A program made the position numbers and the translations under genes. From Bradyrhizobiaceae bacterium (GTDB lineage: Bacteria; Pseudomonadota; Alphaproteobacteria; Rhizobiales; Xanthobacteraceae), in contig RXJJ01000009.1 in assembly GCA_003963145.1 (NCBI GenBank), positions 193,749 through 257,748 of the forward strand: a stretch of 64,000 bases of DNA, written 5' to 3'. Of the stretch, positions 15,895 to 24,207 are shown piece by piece (the stretch's first letter is position 1; each line of letters opens with the position of its first letter). The notes under the pieces are model-generated. The model was not told the DNA's origin and did no database searches. It saw nothing but the letters and a program-made list of their open reading frames with translations.

Positions 15895-17617
15895 GCTCTT
15901 TATTGAGTTGAGGCTGAACCCGATAAATAAAGCAACGAGACACTGTCGCTAGATGAAGTTCGTCAAGATTTTCGACGTTCAATATGAAAGTTGTGACCGC
16001 GCGACCTCTTTCTAAGACATCCAAGAAAGCTTCTTCTATCTCGCGGACTCGATCAAGGCCGTTGATAAGAACAACGCGCCGATCTGAAAACGGCTGAAAA
16101 GCGAGTTCCGTCAGCTTTTCGCGAACCGCCCCAACATTATGTCGATCAATCCTCAAGTCTAAAAACCCAAAGCTATTTCCGTTTTCCATCGAAACGCATC
16201 CCGCGCACGTTCCGCAGGCGCTCCATTCTCCCCGTGCCCGAGTCTCACACATCAAGGCGCGCACATAGGCCATCGCAATCGTTCGCCTCGACAATTCATC
16301 GGCTCCGAAAAGGAGGATGGGCACGGAATGGTCTCCGTCCCCGAACAGCCCCTTCAAACTATTAATGATTATGTCCTGCCCTGCAATTACATCAAGTGAG
16401 CTAGTCTGCTCCGTACTTGCTGACACAATCATGGGACTGTTTGCGGCGCTCCGCTCAGACTCCTTAAGCCAGTGCAAGCAGAACTCGTGTAACGAAGTTA
16501 CCCACGGCACTCGAACTACGCCCAATGCCGCCTCAATAAATCTCTTCGCACTTAGAAGAAACTGGTTGGGAAACCCACTATCTTGCATATTCAGTCGTGC
16601 CATAAGGCGATTGGACACATCGGGCATTGCAACAAACGGTTTAGTACTGTTATTCGAAGTCTCTCCGATGAATTGCCGTCCGGCTTCATCGATTAACACC
16701 AAAGAAATATCCCTCTCGGAATCTTCGCCCGACTGTTTGCTAATCACAGCGTAAAACCGCGGCATCAGACGGATAAGAACACCGAGCCAAATAATCCAAT
16801 CGCGTCGCTGCCGATAGGTGAGATGGGCAGACTGTCCCGCTTGATCCGTGGTCAAGCACACGACATCAACGAACTGGGTGATGAAGTCCTCGGGCGAAAT
16901 GCTCCGGCGTCGTAGATCGGACAGCGCTGCGATCAAAATGGACAACGCTTGCTGGTCTTTTTGCACAAGCAAGCCTTTAATGGCCTTCGCAATTTGGCTT
17001 CGCTTCTGTCGGCCCTTGACTGCTTCTACTGTTTTAAAGTCCCCTGAAACCCCATCGGTGTGGAGCAGAACGGTTTTTTCAAATTCTCTCTGAAACGACC
17101 TAATATCTTGAGCACCGCTCTCAAGAAAAACTTCTCTGAAGTATCCACTGAACTCCGGTTTAGCCCATAGATGACGCGTTCCATGAATCTCGCCGCATTC
17201 GCAAAAATAACGAACCGCTACATCGACCGTGCCCAAGTCGATCTCCCTCTCCTCGATGACAAGCCACGAGTCGCTCAAACGATTACTGTCGATCGTCCAT
17301 TCCTTCTCAGAAACGATAACGACGATAAGATGCGCTCCATCGTCCATTGCCGATTGGAGTTCGAATAACGATGGCTTTAATCCGGAGTGATGGCTCCAAT
17401 CGCACCAATGCGGTTCTGCGAATAATCCGCCGCCCAGGGCGAGCGTGAGAAGTTCGTTCGGCGCACAGGCCGTGAAGTCATTGAGTGCGTTGTGTTCGGC
17501 GATGCGGGAGATAACACGCCGCCGCAAATGACCCGTTCGATAAACGTAAGCGATAGATCTCGCCTTCGACGCCGGCGAGCTTGTCAGATACTCGATGTCG
17601 CTGAGTCTCAAAACCAT
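15875..17617 (-). CDS. Clamp-loader-like protein: delta (HolA-like) and delta-prime (HolB-like) fusion
   Basis: A 580-residue protein. Residues 1-390 follow the delta pattern: a strand-rich start, then LLTLALGGGLFAEPHW and GAHLIVVIVSEKEW, which parallel the sliding-clamp loader delta blocks, then a helical part. Residues about 410-570 are delta-prime-like: GQDIIINSLKGLF, a degenerate P-loop region (LLFGADELSRRTIA, with no GKT), a zinc-finger-like CGTCAGC (468-474), VVLINGLDRV, FILNVENLDELHLATVSRC with the SRC motif at 560-562. In bacteria HolA and HolB are separate proteins. The gene overlaps the DnaX-like gene by 10 bases (ATGGTTTTGA). It probably forms a loader with it; domain assignment to delta is less certain than to delta-prime. 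Confidence 0.65.
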   Translation of the reverse strand: MVLRLSDIEYLTSSPASKARSIAYVYRTGHLRRRVISRIAEHNALNDFTACAPNELLTLALGGGLFAEPHWCDWSHHSGLKPSLFELQSAMDDGAHLIVVIVSEKEWTIDSNRLSDSWLVIEEREIDLGTVDVAVRYFCECGEIHGTRHLWAKPEFSGYFREVFLESGAQDIRSFQREFEKTVLLHTDGVSGDFKTVEAVKGRQKRSQIAKAIKGLLVQKDQQALSILIAALSDLRRRSISPEDFITQFVDVVCLTTDQAGQSAHLTYRQRRDWIIWLGVLIRLMPRFYAVISKQSGEDSERDISLVLIDEAGRQFIGETSNNSTKPFVAMPDVSNRLMARLNMQDSGFPNQFLLSAKRFIEAALGVVRVPWVTSLHEFCLHWLKESERSAANSPMIVSASTEQTSSLDVIAGQDIIINSLKGLFGDGDHSVPILLFGADELSRRTIAMAYVRALMCETRARGEWSACGTCAGCVSMENGNSFGFLDLRIDRHNVGAVREKLTELAFQPFSDRRVVLINGLDRVREIEEAFLDVLERGRAVTTFILNVENLDELHLATVSRCFIYRVQPQLNKELTNSRE

Positions 17618-19611
17618 CTGTTTTTAACCCAACGCCGTTGACGTTGTTCTGGCCTCTCCGGCCATCCGTTTTGGAGGCGCGCAACTTCCAGAGCCAACTT
17701 GTCCGGCTCATGCTCAAAGAGAGCTCGAATGTCGGCAAGCATCAGCGAGCGGTTGTCGATTTCATCCCTGCGATCTTTATATTCTTCAAGCTCCCAATCG
17801 CCACCTATGTGCTCCCACTCCTCGGCATCGAACGCCGACAAAAACCCCATTTTTGCAGAACATTCCCTTTGAATTGCTTCATCGCTCAGAAGCGTCGAAA
17901 AAATGGGCCGAGGCCGGGCAATGGGATTGGGCGTACGCCGAACGTTTTTTGGCACTTTCAAGTTTTCGAGGAGATCGCCGCGCTCATCGCCGCCGATATC
18001 GACAAAGCCGGCACAAAGCTCTCGCACCAAACTCCACTGAGTCTGATGCGCTCGCTTGACAGCTTTAGCGTCAAATCTGAATTCAGCGGTATTGCAGTTG
18101 CTTTTTTCCGCAATAACATCGATTTCTCTTCTGAGGATCGCACCATCAAGATTAGGAAATCGCGCGATAACATTCAGGCGAAAATTTCCATCGATGCATT
18201 CCGGTATTGCAATAAAAGCCGACGGCGGCTTGTTATCGGTCAATTCCGCAAGACCAGCGCAGAAGCGCGCAAAAGCTGACGACGTCTCAATATCGTTTGT
18301 TCCCGACCTGCGATTTGCAAGAACGGTGAGCCACACATTGAAGTGCTCACCATAATGCTGAACGTAAAAGCTCGAACGATTGAATATGTCCCTAATATCA
18401 TTTCTGGCGAGGTAGCCTTTCAAGGTCGGCGCTGTGGCGCTTACGTGTGATGGATAAATATTCGACGACTGTTTTTCCGAAGCATTCTCAATTATTTCAG
18501 GGAGAACCGGAGCCATCATCTTTACGGAAAGAGACTGGACCAATTCTTCGAAACACAACATCTGAGTGTTCAACGCGCCTTCGTCACGGTCAGTTGTAGC
18601 GCTGAACCAAAACTCAACCATTGAAAGAAAATATGGACGCAACTGCTCGTTGGTTTCAACACCCAGCCGAGTCTTAAGTGCTGCAATGATCTCATCCCGC
18701 CCCTCGATCATTTCGTCCATAATCGAATTGATCGAAATGTTTTGGCGCATAATGTCGCGATAAAACATCGACAGCAGAAACGCACGAATAAGAACGATCT
18801 GCTCCGCCGGCGTGGCGCGCCAGCTATTCTTTGCCGCGACACAGGCATCTGCGTCACCTTTGATTAAAGCTAGAAGATAGCTAACAAGGTCAGCACCTTG
18901 TTCTAAGTCCAGGACCGCTTTAGCTGCATCCGCTGTGATGACCTTGCTATAGATACTGACCTGCTCGAGCGCTTGAACCATGTCCCGCGCATATCCGCGC
19001 TTCAAACGAGCGATCGTCGCAAGCGCTTGACGATCGTACTCCAATCGCTGGCGCTTTGCGACGCGCTCCAACAGCACGACGCTTTCAAGCAGGGATAATG
19101 GCTGAACCACCAGATCAAGAGTAAAACGCGACTTGAATGCTGCATTGAGTTTCCACGGCTCGCTTGTAGCTATGCAAATGGAAATGTTGGGCGATTGCTC
19201 CTCGAGTGGATCTAACAGAACCTCCATGGCGCCGGCTTTAAAGGCTTGTGCCTCGTCAAAGAACAAGGTTCGAACGAAATCTTTGTCCGGTCGATACATA
19301 GCCTTTAGCCAGGCTTGCACTTCTTCTTTATTCGGCGCCTTCGGGACGTCATATCTAAAGAGATATGTCGAGCTCGCCTGACATCGATGGCACTCACCGC
19401 ACGGCGAACCAAGCTCGGTCAGTTTGCTGCAATTCAGGGCCTTCGCGTAAATCGGAACAAGAGTCGTCTTGCCCAGTCCACGCGGCCCGTGCAGGAAAGC
19501 ATTTCTGACGACGCGGCCTCGCAAGATAAGTTGTGACAGTTGCTTTACAGAATCATTCTGCCCGAGAACGTCTTCGAAGCGATCGGGACGATAATCATTG
19601 GCCCAAGCCAT
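17608..19611 (-). CDS. DnaX-like AAA+ clamp-loader ATPase
   Basis: A 667-residue protein starting MAWANDYRPDRFEDVLGQND, the classical DnaX opening (YRP-x-F-x-D-x-x-GQ). Walker A is GPRGLGKT (42-49), zinc-type cysteines occur at 61, 71, 74 and 77 (CGECHRCQ), the Walker B is FFDEAQ (DEAQ at 119-122), and sensor 1 is ICIATSEPWKLNAAF. The usual SRC arginine-finger motif is SRF (161-163). About 300 C-terminal residues have no recognised domain. The family's role is to load the beta clamp. It is followed by the delta/delta-prime fusion and preceded by an iteron-like array and VapE. It is clearly not the chromosomal dnaX. Confidence 0.8.
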   Translation of the reverse strand: MAWANDYRPDRFEDVLGQNDSVKQLSQLILRGRVVRNAFLHGPRGLGKTTLVPIYAKALNCSKLTELGSPCGECHRCQASSTYLFRYDVPKAPNKEEVQAWLKAMYRPDKDFVRTLFFDEAQAFKAGAMEVLLDPLEEQSPNISICIATSEPWKLNAAFKSRFTLDLVVQPLSLLESVVLLERVAKRQRLEYDRQALATIARLKRGYARDMVQALEQVSIYSKVITADAAKAVLDLEQGADLVSYLLALIKGDADACVAAKNSWRATPAEQIVLIRAFLLSMFYRDIMRQNISINSIMDEMIEGRDEIIAALKTRLGVETNEQLRPYFLSMVEFWFSATTDRDEGALNTQMLCFEELVQSLSVKMMAPVLPEIIENASEKQSSNIYPSHVSATAPTLKGYLARNDIRDIFNRSSFYVQHYGEHFNVWLTVLANRRSGTNDIETSSAFARFCAGLAELTDNKPPSAFIAIPECIDGNFRLNVIARFPNLDGAILRREIDVIAEKSNCNTAEFRFDAKAVKRAHQTQWSLVRELCAGFVDIGGDERGDLLENLKVPKNVRRTPNPIARPRPIFSTLLSDEAIQRECSAKMGFLSAFDAEEWEHIGGDWELEEYKDRRDEIDNRSLMLADIRALFEHEPDKLALEVARLQNGWPERPEQRQRRWVKNRWF

Positions 19612-19668
19612 GGTGGTATCTCAAATCGATTTGCGTGTGGCGATGTGAACTCAACGATGTATGGGAAT

Positions 19669-19712
19669 CTAGGGAGCCTGGGGACCTAGGGAGGCTAGGG
19701 AGGCTGGGAAGC
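19669..19712. repeat. Iteron-like array of five 8-9 bp units
   Basis: Five adjoining units in the gap between the VapE and DnaX-like genes read CTAGGGAGC, CTGGGGAC, CTAGGGAGG, CTAGGGAGG and CTGGGAAGC. The CT-x-GGGA core repeats every 8-9 bases. Short head-to-tail repeats next to replication genes can be initiator binding sites; a transcription operator or slippage are alternatives. Confidence 0.55.
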
Positions 19713-19738
19713 CGTGAGTAACGATATGGCCAGCAATC

Positions 19739-21088
19739 TCACTCATTGTTTGGCACGTCTTCCTCCACCGGCGCGCGAAAGACATAGTAGTACGATTTAT
19801 TGTTGTCTCGTTGCCGATTACAAAAGGGTCCTTTTCTCTGAAGGATCAAATCCCACATCTCGTTGGCGAATTCATTGCTGCGGATCTCATGACCTGTCCG
19901 CGCGCGATAAAGAGCATGAAGTGCGCCGGCACGCACACCCCATGCTGTCGTGATGGCAAGGATGTCCTGATCGTTCCGATCGAGCTGCCTAAGCCACCGC
20001 AGTAGCGGACTTTCGACGGGCGTCTTAGCTTGATGGGCCGCCAACGCCCGTAAGTGGGGAATAAGCGGACTGATGGCAAACGGGTCAATCGAGCAGAACA
20101 GAAGCTCATAATCGATGCTGTTGATGGTCGGCCAAATGGTTTCTTCTCCGCCCTTCTCGACGTTTCCGTTACGAAACGGCAATTCGACAAATCGGCGATG
20201 CCCGGTTTTGTCGGGCACGAGATGAGCGACCGCATGATTGCTCGTGCCTATCAAAGTCGTGTTCTGCTTGGCCGTAACATCCATCGACGTACGCAGGACT
20301 CGGCGCAGTTGCTGATCGCTCGTCATAAGGTTCTTTAAATTGTCGACGGCGCCGTTTAACACCGGCTCCATGTCGTCCAACCATAAGACTGCATACGAAA
20401 GCATGCCAACAACACGCTTATCAATTGCATCACTGGTGCGCACAGGCGCCGAAGCTAATTCTCTTAGAGGGTTTAGAAACATCTCGACGAAGCGACTCTT
20501 GCCGCTGCCCTGATCGCCTATTATGACCGGCATCAAATGATGCTCAATTTGCCTATTGAGCTGCTTTCGAAAGACCTGCCAGATAAAGTGCTTCAGACAA
20601 GCGATCGCGAGATCGGCGTCGATATGGAACAATGTGCCGATATGCTGCCATTCGGCCTTAGCGCGCTCTGTCTCGAATGCTGTTAGCGGCCGACCGGGTC
20701 GCAGTAAGCGCTCAAGGATAATTGCTTTGCGCAGCTTCTTTCGCTGGCGCAGAAATTCGCCGACTCCCGCGGTGAGCTCCGCCCCTTTGTAACCGAGCCC
20801 CAGCCGCCTATTCACGATAACGGCGCGCTCTTGGAGGATGACCGGGTTCATATGATCGGCGCGTAGAACTTCGCCGATATGCCCGGGAGTGGTTGCACGA
20901 TCGCGCTGTCCCCGAATTCTCATTTCACCCGTGAACAAAACCTCGACACCGAGTGTATCCGCGAGTTGCTCAATGAATTTGAGCACATTCAACACATCCG
21001 GTGCTGTGGAATTTGGCGCGCCGCCCCCTTCGTTGCCTCCAAAACGTTCGTGGGTCGTCGGGATCGGCGCGGTCGATTTGTCCGGCAT
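19739..21088 (-). CDS. VapE-type primase/helicase-like P-loop NTPase
   Basis: A 449-residue protein. The NTPase core has Walker A GDQGSGKS (191-198), Walker B AVLWLDDME near 233-241, and downstream TLIGTSNHAVAHLVPDKTGHRRFVELPF, the sensor and arginine-finger region of the VapE/DUF5906 family. VapE proteins replace or act as helicases in phages, pathogenicity islands and integrative elements. ATG 21088 has GGA 9 bases upstream. It is the first gene of the leftward module with the DnaX-like and delta/delta-prime-like proteins. The N-terminal 110 residues are unrecognised; no primase domain is obvious. Confidence 0.75.
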   Translation of the reverse strand: MPDKSTAPIPTTHERFGGNEGGGAPNSTAPDVLNVLKFIEQLADTLGVEVLFTGEMRIRGQRDRATTPGHIGEVLRADHMNPVILQERAVIVNRRLGLGYKGAELTAGVGEFLRQRKKLRKAIILERLLRPGRPLTAFETERAKAEWQHIGTLFHIDADLAIACLKHFIWQVFRKQLNRQIEHHLMPVIIGDQGSGKSRFVEMFLNPLRELASAPVRTSDAIDKRVVGMLSYAVLWLDDMEPVLNGAVDNLKNLMTSDQQLRRVLRTSMDVTAKQNTTLIGTSNHAVAHLVPDKTGHRRFVELPFRNGNVEKGGEETIWPTINSIDYELLFCSIDPFAISPLIPHLRALAAHQAKTPVESPLLRWLRQLDRNDQDILAITTAWGVRAGALHALYRARTGHEIRSNEFANEMWDLILQRKGPFCNRQRDNNKSYYYVFRAPVEEDVPNNE

Positions 21089-21475
21089 CTGTCAGATTCC
21101 GCACGTCGAATGGACTGTCGGGGAAGGGCCGACGGAATCAGCGGAAGTTTTGTGGAAGAGCATCTCGGCACACCAATGAGGTTTGGTGGCTTTGATGCTC
21201 TAAAATGCCTGATGAAGACAAAGTAGAGCTTGTCGCACTGCAACTTCTACATAAAGCGGCAATTGCATCGCCTTGGCCCATTTGTAGAGGGCTTGGGCTT
21301 GGACCACGGCAGGCTTGTTCTCGCGACACAGGGCCAAGCAAGGCTCGGCAAGTCCGCCATTCAAAGCGACGACTCACGTTAGGGCGGTGCGTTCGAAGAC
21401 TCCACCGGAGCCACGGCAGCAACTCTATATCCGATGACGACAAGAGGTCGTTTAATCGCTTTTGGAGTTCTACCC
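21089..21475. other. 387-base gap between VapE and the gene at 21476
   Basis: No gene is supported here. A reverse-strand frame 21364-21200 starting at TTG would encode 54 residues ending LYKWAKAMQLPLYVEVAVRQALLCLHQAF, which has protein-like composition but no ribosome site or ATG. It could be the tail of a lost gene or a very small protein upstream of vapE. The divergent promoters of the VapE gene and the gene at 21476 must also lie here. Confidence 0.3.
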
Positions 21476-21970
21476 ATGAAGAAGATTTATCGCACCGACC
21501 AATCAAACAAATTATTTCGAGACAATGATCCTCCGGAGACAACGGAAGCAATCAATGTCATTCGCGAGTCAGGCTATTTCGTTGAGCGTCAGAGAAATAA
21601 CGATCACCACTTGAGAATTAGAAAAGTAAACTACTATCCAACGACCGGCACGATCACCGTCGATGGGCAAGGAAAGGCAAAACCTAAAAAGGGGCTGGTG
21701 CACCTCATTGAACTTCTGCTCGAAATGTATCCCAAGAAAACTCGCCCACCGCTCCTTAAACAATCTGCTGCGCAGTTTCTTGAAGGTGCATTTGCCGAAG
21801 CTACAAGTCTCGATTTGTCCCACGCCATTGAAGACGGGTATAAGCCGGATAACGAAACGTGCGATATTTATTTGATGGGCGCGGGAATATGCGAAGACAT
21901 TTCAAACGATCGACCATTCATCGATCTCGAACAGGAACGTCTACTTAGGTTCAATCGCCGACGCGGCTGA
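21476..21970 (+). CDS. Uncharacterised small soluble protein
   Basis: A 164-residue protein with ATG at 21476 and GGAG 9 bases upstream; the frame extends to 21434 without a ribosome site. It begins MKKIYRTDQSNKLFRDNDPP, with a central HHLRIRKVNYYPTTGTITVDGQGKAKPKKG and a helical end. The HHLRIRKVNYYPTTGTI block is a basic beta-hairpin-like segment that may contact nucleic acid (inference). It is divergent from the VapE gene and is followed 144 bases later by a strong terminator. It could be a regulator or component of the neighbouring module; no family is recognised. Confidence 0.55.
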   Translation: MKKIYRTDQSNKLFRDNDPPETTEAINVIRESGYFVERQRNNDHHLRIRKVNYYPTTGTITVDGQGKAKPKKGLVHLIELLLEMYPKKTRPPLLKQSAAQFLEGAFAEATSLDLSHAIEDGYKPDNETCDIYLMGAGICEDISNDRPFIDLEQERLLRFNRRRG

Positions 21971-22113
21971 GGCAATGGTGGCGCCAAGCAACGATAACAA
22001 ATTATCGCTGGGGTACTCGCCGTTTGATATGATTGCAAAGTGATTGACAGAGGATTAGAACACTACCTAAACCTCTATCACTTAATCTGTCACAGTGCCC
22101 AGTATCTCTCTAG

Positions 22114-22146
22114 AGCCCCAACCCTTCGGGTTGGGGCTATTGTTTT
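22114..22146 (+). terminator. Strong Rho-independent terminator, UUCG tetraloop
   Basis: An 11-base-pair stem AGCCCCAACCC / GGTTGGGGCT with a TTCG loop (22114-22138) is followed by ATTGTTTT. It may end the gene at 21476. A sigma-70-like TTGACA lies at 22044-22049 with a poor -10 (TAAACC) 18 bases downstream, so a short RNA of about 65 bases ending here is also possible. Confidence 0.75.
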
Positions 22147-22305
22147 GATTTTGCTTATTTGCTCATCTGATTCTCTAAGGGCGACATGTTTTGTAAATGA
22201 CTGAACCAAATCACTTGGTCCGCGCAGTCTTTATATCTGCAACTCCGTCAACTTCGCTCCCCCTGCACTGAAACCTCCTGGCAACAACGATTGCTAGGAG
22301 AATCC

Positions 22306-23532
22306 ATGACTACGAACCATCTCATCGCTTCCACGACCCCTTCACGTAAGCGTAGGGGAAGTTTTTCCGCGAACCCCGCCTTCACCAGCCTGCCTCGGGT
22401 CCCGCTTGTCCCCGACGAACTGCTGAAACGACAAAACGTCTATTGCTTTATCGACACCCGCTTCCGTCGGGCGGCCCGGCTGCTACAAGCCCTTTGGCTG
22501 AGCGACCATAAAATCCCCAATAGCGCCACCACGCGCATGATCGATAACGTCACCAAAACATTTGGCTTTGCTTCGAACCTGAGCAACGCCGCGGCGGAGG
22601 CCGGCAAAAACTTCATCGACGAGAAAGTTCATCAACTTGTCCTGCGCGAATTACTCATGCGCGAAGAAGGAGCCGCAATCGACGAAGAGCGTCTGTTCGG
22701 CAACGCGCTTTCGTCGATGCCGATGACATTTAATCTCTTCGGTCCCTTGGCGCTTGATCTTAAACTTGCCACGGCCGTTTTTCGCCATTTGCTGCCGGAA
22801 TTCGTGCATTCCGTAAATCGCATCGACTTCGAACATTCCCCCGGTCGGCGAGAAGCGCGATTTCTTAACGATGGTACTGCCTGGGATGCCGCGGTTCGGG
22901 TTACGACTACCGATGGCGAAGAAGGTACGATCTTCGTCGAATTCAAGTATTCGGAAGATATGACCGGCCCAGCAGCCCGCATGCGAGATCGCTACGTCGA
23001 GGCATCGAGGCAGGTTCATCTTTATACCGACCCAGAAAGCGCCCTCCTTCGCTCTCTTGCACTGGAGCAGCTGTGGAGGGAGCACATGCTCGCGCAATTG
23101 GTCGTCGACCAAGGCATTACCTCACGCGGCGTCTTCATGGCCATTGGACCACGCCTCAACCGACGCGTCATGACCGCGTTCAAGGTTTATGAGAACGAGC
23201 TCATTCATCGCGAAGACCAAGACGAAAATCGGGTTGCGTTCGAGCCTGTGACGCTGGAAGCATTCGTTGACGCCATCAATGCGGTTGGCGCAACGAAGCT
23301 GGCCTCATCTTTGTGGCAGCGCTATTTAGACTTCGGCCGCATCTATGACCTTGCCCTCGAAGAGGTCGGCGCCTTGCCAGACCTTAGGGCGAACTCATCG
23401 GCTAAAAAAAACCTGCCGGACCGCTCCGTCGACCGAAGCCGTCGCCAGTTGCCAGTTCGTCCAACCTCGACACCCCAGCACTCCCAGCCCGAAACGACGA
23501 ACCGGCCGGCAAACGATCGGGAGGCGTCATGA
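22306..23532 (+). CDS. PD-(D/E)XK nuclease-fold protein, PGN_0703-like
   Basis: A 408-residue protein with ATG at 22306 and GGAG 6 bases upstream. The middle reads MPMTFNLFGPLALDL, FEHSPGRREARFLNDGTAWDAAVRV and GTIFVEFKYSEDM. The Asp in GTAWDAAV and the E-x-K in VEFKYSE form the D...ExK catalytic set of the PD-(D/E)XK nuclease fold. FNLFGPL...FEHSPGR is the pattern of the PGN_0703 putative restriction-endonuclease family. A Pro/Ser-rich tail of about 40 residues follows. The gene overlaps the DUF2958 gene by 4 bases. A defence or DNA-processing role is inferred from fold and context. Confidence 0.65.
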   Translation: MTTNHLIASTTPSRKRRGSFSANPAFTSLPRVPLVPDELLKRQNVYCFIDTRFRRAARLLQALWLSDHKIPNSATTRMIDNVTKTFGFASNLSNAAAEAGKNFIDEKVHQLVLRELLMREEGAAIDEERLFGNALSSMPMTFNLFGPLALDLKLATAVFRHLLPEFVHSVNRIDFEHSPGRREARFLNDGTAWDAAVRVTTTDGEEGTIFVEFKYSEDMTGPAARMRDRYVEASRQVHLYTDPESALLRSLALEQLWREHMLAQLVVDQGITSRGVFMAIGPRLNRRVMTAFKVYENELIHREDQDENRVAFEPVTLEAFVDAINAVGATKLASSLWQRYLDFGRIYDLALEEVGALPDLRANSSAKKNLPDRSVDRSRRQLPVRPTSTPQHSQPETTNRPANDREAS

Positions 23533-23873
23533 ATATTCAAAATAGCCTCCTCTCCCTGACCGATCAGGTCCAGCTCCTCGTCAACGCATTGGCTGACGAA
23601 CAAGACCACGTCCCAGTCGTCAAACTATTCCTGCCAGACGGCGCGGCGACTTGGCTCATCACCGAGGTCGACCCAGATGACCCCGACCGCCTATTCGGCC
23701 TCTGTGATCTGGGTCTCGGTTTTCCAGAGCTTGGTTTCGTAAGCCTCGCCGAGATCAGTTCAGTGAAAGGCAGGCTTGGCCTGCATGTCGAGCGCGACGC
23801 GCATTTCGTCACCGATAAGCCGCTTTCGCACTTCGTCGAAGAAGCGCGGATCAACGGCAAGATCATTGCCTGA
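23529..23873 (+). CDS. DUF2958 protein
   Basis: A 114-residue protein, starting with ATGA overlap to the nuclease-like gene. Its core TWLITEVDPDDPDRLFGLCDLGLGFPELGFVSLAEI is characteristic of DUF2958, a small family on plasmids and integrative elements. The C-terminal HFVTDKPLSHFVEEARINGKIIA is the usual end of the family. Biochemical role is unknown. The tight coupling suggests action together with the nuclease-like protein. Confidence 0.75.
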   Translation: MNIQNSLLSLTDQVQLLVNALADEQDHVPVVKLFLPDGAATWLITEVDPDDPDRLFGLCDLGLGFPELGFVSLAEISSVKGRLGLHVERDAHFVTDKPLSHFVEEARINGKIIA

Positions 23874-23898
23874 CCCGCGAGTAACGCAGGATCATCAA

Positions 23899-24084
23899 AT
23901 GCCGCTCTTCCGCAATTTCTATTACTGCTATCGCTGCGGTCACGAATGGGAGGATATTTGGCCTGCTACTTGCGACGACGACTGTCCAAACTGCGGAGCG
24001 CGGCACGTCTCGCCGGGCCACAGCGAAGATGTTGATTTTTCGCAAAACATCCCCGGAACTCTCGATCTCCGGCGGTGCAGCTAA
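23899..24084 (+). CDS. 61-residue zinc-ribbon-like protein
   Basis: ATG at 23899, 25 bases after the DUF2958 stop. The peptide begins MPLFRNFYYCYRCGHEWEDI and continues DDDCPNCGARHVSPGHSED. The two CxxC pairs (CYRC and CPNC) with aromatic residues make a zinc ribbon, a fold that often binds nucleic acid or protein. The same small YRCGHEW-CPNCGA pattern occurs in hypothetical mobile-element proteins. No strong ribosome site is visible. Confidence 0.6.
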   Translation: MPLFRNFYYCYRCGHEWEDIWPATCDDDCPNCGARHVSPGHSEDVDFSQNIPGTLDLRRCS

Positions 24085-24207
24085 AAGTCTTTCGAGATTT
24101 CTCTCTACGATCATGGGCTTACAAAAAGCTTCCTCCTAACATCACAGACGACATGCTCGCTTTGATGTACACTTCATCTGCTGGGATGACCGAATTTGAA
24201 ACCTTAC

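Noticed and set aside
21200-21364. 54-codon reverse frame starting with TTG upstream of the VapE-like gene
   Set aside because: Composition is protein-like, but there is no ATG, no ribosome site and no family match; kept only as a note on the gap.
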